Both the position numbers and the translations under genes were made by a program. A stretch of DNA of 64,000 nt. Origin: Trichormus sp. NMC-1. GTDB lineage: Bacteria > Cyanobacteriota > Cyanobacteriia > Cyanobacteriales > Nostocaceae. The notes beneath the pieces were generated by a model. That model searched no databases. It was not told where the DNA came from and was given only the letters and a program-made list of their open reading frames with translations. Within the stretch, counting starts at the first letter, position 1; each line of letters begins with the position of its first letter. Of this stretch, positions 17,702-26,805 are shown piece by piece. The stretch covers positions 186,001 to 250,000 of the forward strand of contig NZ_LZQD01000001.1 of NCBI RefSeq assembly GCF_001858025.1. Direction: 5' to 3'.

Positions 17702-20452
17702 TTAGGTTCTTCCGGCTAAATTAGCAACTACAACTGCTAACTCAGCTGGATTTATAGGCTTGGGAATATGTAACTGAAACCCAGCTAATAAAGCTTGAGT
17801 GCGATCTTCTGTCCTCGCGTAGGCTGTCAGCGCTACTGCGGGTATCCGTCCTCCTTGTTCAATGGAAAGGGTTCTAATTTTACGAATTAGTGTATAGCCG
17901 TCTTCTTCGGGCATCCCAATATCACTGACTAATATATCTGGATGGAATTTTCGTAACGCACTCATGGCTTCCATAGCAGAAGCAACTGCCATAACTTGAG
18001 CGCCATATTCTCCCAAAATAGTTGTGAGCAAGTGACGAGCGTCTGCTTCATCATCGACTAGCAGCACCCGTAAACCTTCCAGTATAGACAATTGCTGATT
18101 CGCATAGGTATCCGGAACAATCGATGGCTCTGGCTGTGGTGTATCGTAGTTGATGGCGACGACTTTCATGGGTAGATTAACAATAAATGTCGCCCCTTGT
18201 TGAATGCCTTTGCTGATCACGGAAACTGTGCCACCGTGCAGTTCTACCAAGTGACGGACGATCGCTAAACCTAATCCTAATCCACCATAGGATCGCGTAG
18301 TTGAGCTATCTGCTTGACGAAAACGCTCAAATACATGAGGCAGAAACTCAGGATCAATGCCGTTGCCAGTATCACTAACTCGAATTTGCACGCGGGAATT
18401 AATGCGCTCTAGTTGTATCTCCACTCTGCCTCTTTTGGGTGTGAACTTGACAGCGTTGGAGAGCAAATTCCATACTATTTGTTGCAAGCGGTTGGCATCG
18501 CCTATGACTATCCCTACGGCTGAGTCGGATTGAAAATCGAGGCTAATTTCTTTTGCGTCCGCAGCTGGACGCACGGTGTCAATAGCGGCTTCCACCAAGG
18601 GTACAAGCTCCACGGGACGGAGATTGAGCCGGAGTTTGCCACGAATAATTCGTGAGACATCCAAAACATCTTCTATTAACTGTGCTAGGGTGCGGCTATT
18701 GCGATCGATGGTTTCCAATGCCCTAACCGTTGTACTCTCGTCAAATGTGCGGCTCCTGAGTAGCTGAGTCCAGCCCAGCATGGCATTAAGAGGGGTGCGG
18801 AGTTCATGGGAAAGTGTGGCTAAAAACTCATCTTTGATTCGGTTTACGGCTTCGGCTTCAGCCCTTGCTGCTTGTTCTCGTTCTAGTAATTTTTCCCGTT
18901 CTTGCTCTGCCAGCTTGCGCTCAGTAATATCAATCATGAATCCATGCAGTAGCTGAGGTCTGTTTTCATCCCGCAAAACATTAACAATGTCATATAACCA
19001 CACTATTCTGCCATCAGCAGCAAACATTCTATATTCAAATTCGTAATTATCCAGTGTCAGCGAAGAGTTCCGGCAATATTGGACTGCCCACTCCTGATCT
19101 TCTGGGTGGATGTGTTCTGGCCAAAAGTTGTTTTGATACCAATCAGATAAAGGATAGCCGAGAATCTCTTCTGTTTGGGGGCCAACATAGGTAAAATTCC
19201 CCGTATTTGGATCTGCTTCCCAAGGAATTACACGCGCTTTTTCGGTGAGTTGGCGAAACCGTTCTTCGCTTTGCTTGATAGCTACTTCTGCTTGCTTTTC
19301 TTGTGTAATGTCTCTAATGAGGGCGACAAATCCTTCTACGTCACCCTGCTGATTGAATTGAGGCACGTAAGTAACGCTTGTATGATATTTCCTACCATCT
19401 TTTTTGTGTAGTTGAGTTTCGTAGGTTACTTGCTCTCCTGACAATACTGTTTCTATATAAGGATAGATGGATTGATACATAGACTCACCTAGGATTTCTT
19501 TGAGGTGCTTGCCATACATTTGCGTGGTGGAAATATCAAACCATTCTTCATATCTTTTATTATTAAAGCGATAACGCTGTTGAGCATCAACGTAAGAAAT
19601 TTGCACGGGTAAAGCATTTGTAATCAGGCGTAGTTGTTCTTCCCGTTGGCGCAGAGACTCTTCTATTTGTTTGCGTTCGCTTAAATCTACAACAAAACCA
19701 ATTACTTGTTCTGAATTATTTCCTAATGCAGCTAAACCTAATAAAATGCTAACGCGACTACCATTTTTGCGGATATATTGTTTCTCAAAAGGCTGACATA
19801 CCCCTGTGGTCTTGATTTGTAGCGCCATGCGATCGCTTTGTTCCCAATATTCTGGAGGTGTCATTTCTTTCCACAGTAATTTTCCTGTTAGTAAATCCTC
19901 TTGTGTATAACCCACTATATTTAAAAAGGCTTCATTTGCTTCTAAAATCCTGCCGTTCATATCGGCTAAAATTACCCCAATGATGTTAGAAGTTTTCAAG
20001 CGTCTGAACTTAGACTCACTCTCTGCTAACTGTTTTACAGTTATTTCTAGACGCTTTTTAGCCTGAAGTAGCTCAGAGTTTATCCAGGAGATAGATATTG
20101 CTACTGAAATAAATAAAATTAAGCGAATTCTGCTGTCCGTATCATTAATATAGAGGGAAAATACTGGAGTCAAAAAAAAGTAGCTAACAGCTAAACTAGA
20201 CAAAGTAGTAGTCAATAACCCTGAGTTGATTCCCCCATACCAGCTACTAAATGCTACGGCAGCAAAAAATAGCATAAAAATAGTTGGCGTTAACAATGGC
20301 TGTAGCATGAGTGTTAGTACAGAAGCAATAACAACAGATGCCAATGGCACAGCATAGTTTGATAAAAGGAAAGATATTCCTTTCAATGTCTCTTCTCCTT
20401 TGGTGCAGAAAGCTACTGAGATTTTTCTCCAAAGTTGGCTAGTCATCGTCAT
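17702..20452 (-). CDS. Hybrid sensor histidine kinase with PAS domains and receiver
   Basis: A 916-residue membrane sensor kinase. An N-terminal block of about four membrane segments (about residues 25-125, DUF4118/KdpD-like) is followed by three PAS/PAC units (about 145-275, 275-400 and 400-525). A short coiled linker leads to the HisKA box FLATLSHELRTPLNAMLGWTQLL (about 548-570). The HATPase domain has NLLSNAVKFTPKRG (N box), DTGNGIDP (G1) and GLGLGLAIVRHLVELHGG (G2). The C-terminal receiver (about 790-910) has LLVDDEADARH and phospho-acceptor Asp in DILVSDIGMPEEDGY. The output partner is not in the window. The stop is 4 bp from the heptamer array. Confidence 0.95.
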   Translation of the reverse strand: MTMTSQLWRKISVAFCTKGEETLKGISFLLSNYAVPLASVVIASVLTLMLQPLLTPTIFMLFFAAVAFSSWYGGINSGLLTTTLSSLAVSYFFLTPVFSLYINDTDSRIRLILFISVAISISWINSELLQAKKRLEITVKQLAESESKFRRLKTSNIIGVILADMNGRILEANEAFLNIVGYTQEDLLTGKLLWKEMTPPEYWEQSDRMALQIKTTGVCQPFEKQYIRKNGSRVSILLGLAALGNNSEQVIGFVVDLSERKQIEESLRQREEQLRLITNALPVQISYVDAQQRYRFNNKRYEEWFDISTTQMYGKHLKEILGESMYQSIYPYIETVLSGEQVTYETQLHKKDGRKYHTSVTYVPQFNQQGDVEGFVALIRDITQEKQAEVAIKQSEERFRQLTEKARVIPWEADPNTGNFTYVGPQTEEILGYPLSDWYQNNFWPEHIHPEDQEWAVQYCRNSSLTLDNYEFEYRMFAADGRIVWLYDIVNVLRDENRPQLLHGFMIDITERKLAEQEREKLLEREQAARAEAEAVNRIKDEFLATLSHELRTPLNAMLGWTQLLRSRTFDESTTVRALETIDRNSRTLAQLIEDVLDVSRIIRGKLRLNLRPVELVPLVEAAIDTVRPAADAKEISLDFQSDSAVGIVIGDANRLQQIVWNLLSNAVKFTPKRGRVEIQLERINSRVQIRVSDTGNGIDPEFLPHVFERFRQADSSTTRSYGGLGLGLAIVRHLVELHGGTVSVISKGIQQGATFIVNLPMKVVAINYDTPQPEPSIVPDTYANQQLSILEGLRVLLVDDEADARHLLTTILGEYGAQVMAVASAMEAMSALRKFHPDILVSDIGMPEEDGYTLIRKIRTLSIEQGGRIPAVALTAYARTEDRTQALLAGFQLHIPKPINPAELAVVVANLAGRT

Positions 20453-20829
20453 AGCTCAAACCCTATTATGCAACCGATAAATACAAGAACAACATTTGCT
20501 GACTATGAATCTATCTAAAGTAGTAAAACCTTGTGCAAGAGTCTGTTCTAAAATATATAAGAATATATCCTTCAAGAGTTGGTAGCAAAGCCAATGAGGC
20601 TTCGCCTTGGGTCATAATACTGATCAGAACTAGAATCTATGAAAATACTGAGCGAGGGTTTGTGCCTTAAAATTGTAACTTGCTTTGGGAAAAGTTTAAA
20701 GGCTAAATGTTAAAGGTTGTTTCTTTCTCTTTCTCCCTTACCCCTGAAGAGCAAAATCCGACAAGTATTGGCATCTATTGAGAATAGGAATTAGTAATTA
20801 TTCCGTCATCTACCTGAATTATGCTGTAA
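20453..20829. other. Intergenic region, no gene seen
   Basis: About 375 bp upstream of the histidine kinase and before the MITE. It is AT-rich with a short inverted motif around 20590-20612 (GCCAATGAGGCTTCGCCTTGGG). I see no supported coding frame or RNA. Confidence 0.5.
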
Positions 20830-21240
20830 TAAGTAGGTGGACGGGGAAAAACAGAAATATGTAACGAAAAGTAAAATTGGCTCAAAACCTCTTCCCTGTT
20901 CCCTGTTCCCTGTTCCCTGTTCCCTGTTCCCTGTTCCCTGTTCCCTGTTCCCTGTTCCCTGTTCCCTGTTCCCTGTTCCCTGTTCCCTGTTCCCTGTTCC
21001 CTGTTCCCTGTTCCCTGTTCCCTGTTCCCTGTTCCCTGTTCCCTGTTCCCTGTTCCCTGTTCCCTGTTCCCTGTTCCCTGTTCCCTGTTCCCTGTTCCCT
21101 GTTCCCTGTTCCCTGTTCCCTGTTCCCTGTTCCCTGTTCCCTGTTCCCTGTTCCCTGTTCCCTGTTCCCTGTTCCCTGTTCCCTGTTCCCTGTTCCCTGT
21201 TCCCTTGTCATAACGACAATTTTTAACGCCAACCTACTTA
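20830..21240. mobile_element. MITE-like element expanded by 45 heptamers
   Basis: Inverted ends TAAGTAGGTGGACG (20830-20843) and CGCCAACCTACTTA (21227-21240) bracket about 60 bp of unique sequence, a TTCCCTG heptamer array and about 20 bp of unique sequence. A short copy in opposite orientation lies at 25535-25658 with only about four heptamers. The two differ in length by 287 bp, exactly 41 heptamers. Confidence 0.85.
20892..21205. repeat. Heptamer (TTCCCTG) tandem array inside the MITE
   Basis: About 45 copies of TTCCCTG without visible variation. The same heptamer family (as AACAGGG on the other strand) occurs at about 25564-25594, 29691-29717 and in smc near 11166-11199. Confidence 0.97.
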
Positions 21241-21256
21241 TGTTGCATACATATTA

Positions 21257-22558
21257 TTAATTTTCAACTTTTATTCCTTTTAGTAAATAAGTAATCATTT
21301 CCCCTTTCCCTTTAACTTTAATTAAACCGCGTTTTTCCAATACATACTGTTCTTTTAAGAGATGATAAGTAGCTTCACAAACCTGGATAGTACCTGCTAT
21401 ACCATGTGATTCCATTCTACTTGCAGTATTGACAGTATCTCCCCAGAGGTCATAAGCAAATTTCTTTAAACCAATCACCCCTGCTACTACTGGCCCTGTA
21501 CTAATTCCTATGCGAATCCGAAATGATTGATTTTGTTCTTGGTTAAATTGAGTTACGGACTTTTGCATATCTAGCGCCATATTAGCTATGGCTATGGCAT
21601 GATCGCTACGATGATTTGGTAAACCCGCAACTGCCATATAAGCATCACCAATTGTCTTGATTTTTTCTACTCCATGCAGTTCTGCTAACTCATCAAATAA
21701 ACAGAATATTGTGTTTAATAATTCAACTAATTGTGGCGGTGGGGTGTGACTGGAAAGCTCGGTAAATCCCACAATATCAGCAAATAAAACCGTCACTTCC
21801 AGAAAACTATCAGCAATAGTAGTATGTTCCTGTTTTAATTGTTCCGCAATCACCCGTGGTAAGATATTTAAAATTAGTTTTTCTGACTGTTGTTGCGCTA
21901 TTTCTAGTTCTTGCCTAGCTCGAAATTCTTTTTTGCGGAGATTTTCATATAAATAAACAGAAAATACACAAATTAACCCTGTCCAAAATAAATATAATCC
22001 CTGCTCAATATAAAAATTTAAAGGTTGCTTGAATTGAGGATGGTAAAAAAAATATAATGTCAAATAGCAGATAGTTGTGCCGATTTGGGAAATTAAATGT
22101 ATCCTCCACATCACGGGAACTATAGTCGCTTGGGTGAGAAACATCAGATTCCAAATATTGGTGAACGGCTCTACATAATTCAATAATAAAGCCGTATCAA
22201 TTTGTATGGCGCAAGTTACAGACCAGCATAAACTCAAAAGAATTAAGTGTGGGTAACGACGACCCAGAGATGTTCGGCATAAAAACCAACAAATCAAAAT
22301 AAAAAATTCAGTTAATAACCCAATTTTCAAAGCCAGTATTTTCTCTCCTGGTTGGTTATTTACCCAGAAAAAATATGCCATTAGGGTTAAGCCGACAATT
22401 AACATGATTTTTGTTTGCAATTGCAGGCGTTTGATCATGAAGCGCTGTCGCTGTTCTCTGTAAGATTCAACAAAGCTTACATCTATCCGCCAGTCGGATA
22501 TCTCTGGGGTAAAGAGTGCGTCTAGGTGGGTTTTGCCAAAATCTCTTTTGGGAATCAT
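21257..22558 (-). CDS. Membrane-bound class III adenylate cyclase
   Basis: A 433-residue protein with about six hydrophobic segments in residues about 48-210, a short coiled linker (LRKKEFRARQELEIAQQQSEKLI) and a C-terminal class III cyclase domain. VTVLFADIVGFTELSS holds the first metal Asp. KIKTIGDAYMAVAG supplies the second metal Asp and a Lys for adenine selection. AYDLWGDTVNTASRMES provides the adenine-selecting Asp plus the transition-state Asn/Arg pair. These residues favour cAMP over cGMP production. The membrane part could sense a signal, but no known sensor domain is recognised. The gene diverges from the helicase gene. Confidence 0.92.
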   Translation of the reverse strand: MIPKRDFGKTHLDALFTPEISDWRIDVSFVESYREQRQRFMIKRLQLQTKIMLIVGLTLMAYFFWVNNQPGEKILALKIGLLTEFFILICWFLCRTSLGRRYPHLILLSLCWSVTCAIQIDTALLLNYVEPFTNIWNLMFLTQATIVPVMWRIHLISQIGTTICYLTLYFFYHPQFKQPLNFYIEQGLYLFWTGLICVFSVYLYENLRKKEFRARQELEIAQQQSEKLILNILPRVIAEQLKQEHTTIADSFLEVTVLFADIVGFTELSSHTPPPQLVELLNTIFCLFDELAELHGVEKIKTIGDAYMAVAGLPNHRSDHAIAIANMALDMQKSVTQFNQEQNQSFRIRIGISTGPVVAGVIGLKKFAYDLWGDTVNTASRMESHGIAGTIQVCEATYHLLKEQYVLEKRGLIKVKGKGEMITYLLKGIKVEN

Positions 22559-22611
22559 GCGCTTTTTGGGTTATTAGTAGTTAAATGTCAACGAGTAGGG
22601 AGAAAACCTAA

Positions 22612-24309
22612 ATGGGTCGCAACCCCACTTTAACTTTTGATCGTGGCACGTTAATTTTACACCCACCGCCACGCAGCAAAGCTTGGATAGATTATGCTAC
22701 ATGGGATGATAGAATTGAAAAATTTCGCATTCCGGCAATCAGATATCGCTGTGTAGTCGAAGCGTTGCAAGCGGATGAAACCAACTTTATCGATGAAGCT
22801 AAGGGATTTTATCCCCTAGAGTTGGTTCCCAGTTTAGAAATGACACCCTATCCCCATCAGAGTGAGGCTTTAGCCGCTTGGAAACTAGCGGGAAGACAGG
22901 GAGTGGTGGTACTGCCCACGGCGGCAGGTAAGACTTATTTAGCACAAATGGCGATGCAAGCAACACCGCGCACGACGTTGATTGTGGTGCCGACTTTGGA
23001 TTTGATGCATCAGTGGTATGCACATCTAACGGCGGCCTTTCCTGATGCTGAATTGGGTTTGCTGGGAGGTGGTTCACGGGATAAAACACCGATTTTGGTT
23101 GCTACTTATGATAGTGCTGCTATTCATGCGGAAAGTTTGGGTAATAAATATGCTTTGATTATTTTTGATGAATGTCACCATTTACCAACAGATTTTAATC
23201 GGGTAATTGCTGAATATGCGATCGCACCTTATCGGCTAGGACTTTCTGCGACACCAGAACGCACCGATGGCAAACACGCTGATTTAAACATTCTCATTGG
23301 CAAAGAAGTTTATCGTAAACGCGCTGAAGAATTGGCGGGTAAGGCTTTAGCAGAACATCAAATTGTGCAAATTAAGGTGAAGTTATCTCAACTAGAGCGG
23401 GAAAGATATAATCAATTAATTCAAACCCGCAATGATTTTTTGAAACAATCGCGGATTTCTTTGGGAAGTTTGCAAGGTTGGCAGACTTTTGTCCAAATGA
23501 GTGCGCGATCGCAAATCGGCCGCAGGGCGATGTTAGCACATCGTCAAGCAAAAGAAATCGCTCTGGGGACTGATGGTAAATTAAGAATTCTGTCTGATTT
23601 ATTAGCTGAACATTTCCCCGCCCGCATTTTGATTTTTACTGCTGATAATGCTACGGTTTATCGCATTTCTCAAGATTTGTTAATTCCGGCTATTACTCAT
23701 CAAACTCCTGTTAAAGAAAGGCATGAAATTTTAACTAAGTTTAAGCAGGGTGAATACAATACTTTGGTGGCTTCTCATGTGTTAAATGAAGGGGTTGATG
23801 TTCCGGCGGCTTCGATAGCAATTATTTTGTCGGGAACCGGTTCTGCTAGGGAATATATTCAGCGTTTGGGCAGGGTTTTACGTAAGGGAAATATTGAAAA
23901 TAAGCAGGCGATTTTATATGAAGTCGTGGCTGAAGATACTAGTGAGGAGGGAACTTCTGCGAGAAGGCGAGGGGAAAGAGGTAATGAACCGCGTTCGCGT
24001 AGCGTCCCGCAGGGAAGACGCGAAGAGCGCGAAGAGAAGAATGAGAAGGAAGAAATGAAGGGACGCGGGGACACGAGGACGCGGGGACGCGGAGAGGAAA
24101 AAATGAAGAAAGATAAGAAAGAGAAGGAAGATAAGAAGGAGAGGAAAGGGAATTTAAAGGTTGTTTATGGTGGTGGGATGGAAAGGGATTTAAAGGCGGC
24201 TGAACAGTTAGAAATTAATTATTCAACACAGAAGAAAGATGTTACCAACGGAGTTATTGATTCATCGTCAAAACGGGGAGGAAATTATCCCGAAAAGACT
24301 GAAACTTGA
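22612..24309 (+). CDS. XPB-like DEAD/DEAH-box helicase
   Basis: A 565-residue superfamily 2 helicase resembling archaeal/bacterial XPB. The N-terminal damage-recognition-like region is followed by Walker A LPTAAGKTYLAQMA (about residues 102-115), DEXH box IIFDECHHLP, LSATPERTDG (motif III), and the C-terminal RecA-like half with SHVLNEGVDVPAASIAIILSG and YIQRLGRVLRKG (motif VI). After about residue 440 the protein continues into an Arg/Glu/Lys-rich tail. That tail contains intergenic-type repeat DNA (plus 23985-24110, encoding PRSRSVPQGRREEREE), so the extension may be acquired. The gene overlaps the following Bax1-like nuclease gene by 71 bp, supporting a joint role in DNA repair. Confidence 0.92.
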   Translation: MGRNPTLTFDRGTLILHPPPRSKAWIDYATWDDRIEKFRIPAIRYRCVVEALQADETNFIDEAKGFYPLELVPSLEMTPYPHQSEALAAWKLAGRQGVVVLPTAAGKTYLAQMAMQATPRTTLIVVPTLDLMHQWYAHLTAAFPDAELGLLGGGSRDKTPILVATYDSAAIHAESLGNKYALIIFDECHHLPTDFNRVIAEYAIAPYRLGLSATPERTDGKHADLNILIGKEVYRKRAEELAGKALAEHQIVQIKVKLSQLERERYNQLIQTRNDFLKQSRISLGSLQGWQTFVQMSARSQIGRRAMLAHRQAKEIALGTDGKLRILSDLLAEHFPARILIFTADNATVYRISQDLLIPAITHQTPVKERHEILTKFKQGEYNTLVASHVLNEGVDVPAASIAIILSGTGSAREYIQRLGRVLRKGNIENKQAILYEVVAEDTSEEGTSARRRGERGNEPRSRSVPQGRREEREEKNEKEEMKGRGDTRTRGRGEEKMKKDKKEKEDKKERKGNLKVVYGGGMERDLKAAEQLEINYSTQKKDVTNGVIDSSSKRGGNYPEKTET

Positions 24310-25459
24310 TCACAAGCATTTGCAGTTGGGGAATGATTTAATTAATTTTTTTCAGGAGGCTGTTGGGAAAACTCAAGGGTTGCTTGAGCGTCAATTGACG
24401 GATTTTGAAGGTGATACTACTGATTATCGAATTAAGCGTGGTTTGGCTTATATTCTCAAAAGCAGTTTTTGCACTTTTGAAGTTGTTAGTCCTCTGGAAC
24501 CACCTATGTTAAGGGAACGGGTTTTTTCTTTGGCTGCAAAATCTTTTCCTAGTCGAGAAGCAACGGAAGTTACTTTGAGTAAAGTTGCTGATGAATTAAG
24601 TCAGGAATTACAGCAAGAAGTTTTACCTATTCAGATAAGTGATGGACTTTATGCTGATTTGTCTGAAAATAAAATCTTAACTGCTTTTGATGCGCCAAAA
24701 CCAGAGGATATATTACATAGATATAATTTATCTCAGGTGCAAGGTGTTTTTTATAAAGCCAGTCAGTTGATATTAAATGCTCATCGCAATGTCCCAGGTG
24801 AATATAAGTTGTTATTTCGTTATTTGAAGTTGTTTCAATTAATGGCTTATATTGAAGGTGATGCTGATCATGGGTTTACAATTAGCATTGATGGTCCAAC
24901 AAGTTTATTTACTCCTAGTACTCGTTATGGTTTATCAATAGCTAAAATGATTCCGGCTTTACTTCATGTGACTAAATGGAGTTTAGCTGCAACTTTACAA
25001 ACACGAGATTTTTATACAAATGAATGGAAAATCGGCAGGTTTACTCTCAATTCTGAATGCGGTTTAGTCTCTCACTATCCACCTGGTAAGCCTTATGATA
25101 GTATGTTGGAACAGTCTTTTGCTGATAAATGGGATGGGTTAAAAAGTGGTTGGATTTTAGAGCGAGAAGTTGATTTAATTCCCATTCCTGGAAGTGTGAT
25201 GATTCCCGATTTCCGTCTAGTACATCCTGATGGTCGTAGCTTTTTATTAGAAATTGTCGGTTATTGGCGACCAGAATATTTACAAAAAAAGTTTTCTCAG
25301 GTGCGACGGGCAAATTGTGATAATTTGATTTTGGCAATTTCCGAAAGATTAAATTTAGAAAAAGTCGGTGTTAAATTAGATGATGTACCTGCGAAAATTA
25401 TTTGGTTTAAAGAAAAGTTATTACCAAAATCTGTATTAGCTGTGATTAATGAAGAATAA
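24239..25459 (+). CDS. DUF790/Bax1-like nuclease partner of XPB
   Basis: A 406-residue protein starting MLPTELLIHRQNGEEIIPKRL, typical of DUF790 (Bax1), the endonuclease partner of XPB in archaeal nucleotide-excision repair. The C-terminal part has a PD-(D/E)XK-like pattern: FADKWDGLKSGWILEREVDLIPIPGSVMIPDFRLVHPDGRSFLLEIVGYW (about residues 290-345), with the Asp in IPDF and Glu in LLEIVG, and a following lysine-rich helix. The overlap with the helicase gene implies co-translation. This bacterial pair is widespread in cyanobacteria; its in vivo role there is less clear. Confidence 0.9.
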   Translation: MLPTELLIHRQNGEEIIPKRLKLDHKHLQLGNDLINFFQEAVGKTQGLLERQLTDFEGDTTDYRIKRGLAYILKSSFCTFEVVSPLEPPMLRERVFSLAAKSFPSREATEVTLSKVADELSQELQQEVLPIQISDGLYADLSENKILTAFDAPKPEDILHRYNLSQVQGVFYKASQLILNAHRNVPGEYKLLFRYLKLFQLMAYIEGDADHGFTISIDGPTSLFTPSTRYGLSIAKMIPALLHVTKWSLAATLQTRDFYTNEWKIGRFTLNSECGLVSHYPPGKPYDSMLEQSFADKWDGLKSGWILEREVDLIPIPGSVMIPDFRLVHPDGRSFLLEIVGYWRPEYLQKKFSQVRRANCDNLILAISERLNLEKVGVKLDDVPAKIIWFKEKLLPKSVLAVINEE

Positions 25460-25534
25460 ATTACAGATGGGAATAGGGAATAGAGTTGAAACTCTTTTTT
25501 TATATGGCCTTGTTCTTGAATTTTGTACTTCACT

Positions 25535-25658
25535 TAAGTAGGTTGGCGTTGAAAATTGTCGTTATAACAAGGGAACAGGGAACAGGGAACAGGGAAGAGG
25601 TTTTGAGCCAATTTTACTTTTCGTTACATATTTCTGTTTTTCCCCGTCCACCTACTTA
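25535..25658. mobile_element. Short inverted copy of the heptamer MITE
   Basis: A 124-bp element with inverted ends TAAGTAGGTTGGCG (25535-25548) and CGTCCACCTACTTA (25645-25658). It is the reverse complement of the flanks at 20830-20891 and 21205-21240. It contains only about four heptamers (AGGGAAC). Confidence 0.85.
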
Positions 25659-25851
25659 CCTGAAATCTGCTGTATGTAAATGAAAATAGGAATAGTATTT
25701 CTTAATAAAATTAATAATAGTTAATAATTCTCTGTGTATGTAAATACAAATCTATCTAGAGTATGATTTATAATCATCAGCAGTAAGAATATCTTTCTAA
25801 TCAGAGAAATTTACATAATCTTAAACATAATTGGATAATTGGATAAAATAT

Positions 25852-26211
25852 ATGCCAGCAAAAATTACTATTACATTAGGAATTATATCGGCTCTTTTGA
25901 GCATAGATAATGCGGTATATGCACAGTCAAATGTAGCACAACCTCAACAGGGAAGTTTTACTTTACGTGGTGAGTCTCTAGTTAATATTGATTATCGCAA
26001 CGCTCAAAATGACTTTGGTAGATTTTTTAACCAACAAAATCCAGGAAATACATCTAAAAATCCCAGTCGGCAAAATCTCATTTACGAAGAATTACCGCTG
26101 AGTGAGTCAATATCAATACCTAATAATGCGATTTTTTTGCAACCAGCAAATCAAACTATTAACGGTAATGATGGTTTACAAGTGCATTTAGATTTGGGTA
26201 GTGATCAATAA
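25852..26211 (+). CDS. Secreted hypothetical protein
   Basis: A 119-residue product from the ATG at 25852; an upstream TTG at 25831 is in frame but less likely. Residues 1-24 (MPAKITITLGIISALLSIDN... to VYA-QS) form a probable signal peptide with an Ala-X-Ala-like site. The rest is polar and rich in Asn and Gln (FFNQQNPGNTSKNPSRQN) with no Cys. No family recognised; probably periplasmic. Confidence 0.6.
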   Translation: MPAKITITLGIISALLSIDNAVYAQSNVAQPQQGSFTLRGESLVNIDYRNAQNDFGRFFNQQNPGNTSKNPSRQNLIYEELPLSESISIPNNAIFLQPANQTINGNDGLQVHLDLGSDQ

Positions 26212-26239
26212 TTTCCAAGATTGGGTGCATATCAACTAA

Positions 26240-26702
26240 TCATCTAGTTATTAGCTTACCCTGGTTATTAGCTGCTGCGATCGCTCTAGGATTAGCAGTA
26301 AATACCTGAATATCTGGTACTGTCACAAAATCACCATCATCTGTAATGATTTTATTAATTGATTCCTGACGCATAGACTCAAGAATAAACAAGTCATAGC
26401 CATCTAAACACTGATTACTAAACAGGGTGAAAGCAGCATTTACAGTTGCTTGATCTAAGAGGATGTTTTAAAAGTATTTTTGGTAACATCAAAAGTCTCA
26501 GAACCTAACCCCCAACCCCTTCCCTACCAGGGAAGGGGAGTAAGAATCAAAGCCTCTCTCCCTGTGGGGGAGAGGTTTGGAGAGGGGTTTAGAGTATAAT
26601 TTGCAACTTTTCAAACATCCTCTAACATTAAGTTAATCATGAGCTTCACGCTGCTTTGCAATCTGGTCTATACTAAAACCTTCATAAAAATCAGAGTGTC
26701 AA
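26240..26702 (-). pseudogene. PIN-domain protein remnant, frameshifted and MITE-interrupted
   Basis: The minus strand reads HSDFYEGFSIDQIAKQREAHD, shifts frame near 26638, then INLMLDQA. It is cut by a 164-bp MITE (26459-26622) and continues TVNAAFTLFSNQCLDGYDLF and ITDDGDFVTVPDIQVFTANP to a stop at 26240-26242. The last part matches the C-terminal half of VapC-like PIN proteins (DGYDLFI, TDDGDF and VFTANP are typical). The 5' end is missing. Three separate lesions make function unlikely. Confidence 0.75.
26459..26622. mobile_element. MITE in the PIN gene
   Basis: A 164-bp element with inverted ends GAGGATGTTT / AAACATCCTC, extended inward imperfectly (AAAAGT / ACTTTT), flanked by TAA on both sides (26456-26458 and 26623-26625). 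Removing it with one TAA rejoins the PIN coding sequence. The inside holds inverted CCCTTCCC/GGGAAGGGG-type stretches. The short TA/TAA target site would suit an IS630/Tc1-type mobiliser. Confidence 0.8.
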
Positions 26703-26805
26703 CACAACGACATGATTCTTAAATCCAAAGCTCAATTCATTTAAATGATTATTCTGCGAACATTATGGAGTAAGATTAGTCCTTTAGATAGAGGAGGGGA
26801 AAAAG

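Noticed and set aside
17417-21260. Long open frames through the TACTCAT and TTCCCTG arrays
   Set aside because: They only translate 7-bp repeats (HYSLLIT, FPVPCSL and the reverse EQGTGNR) and have no other coding evidence.
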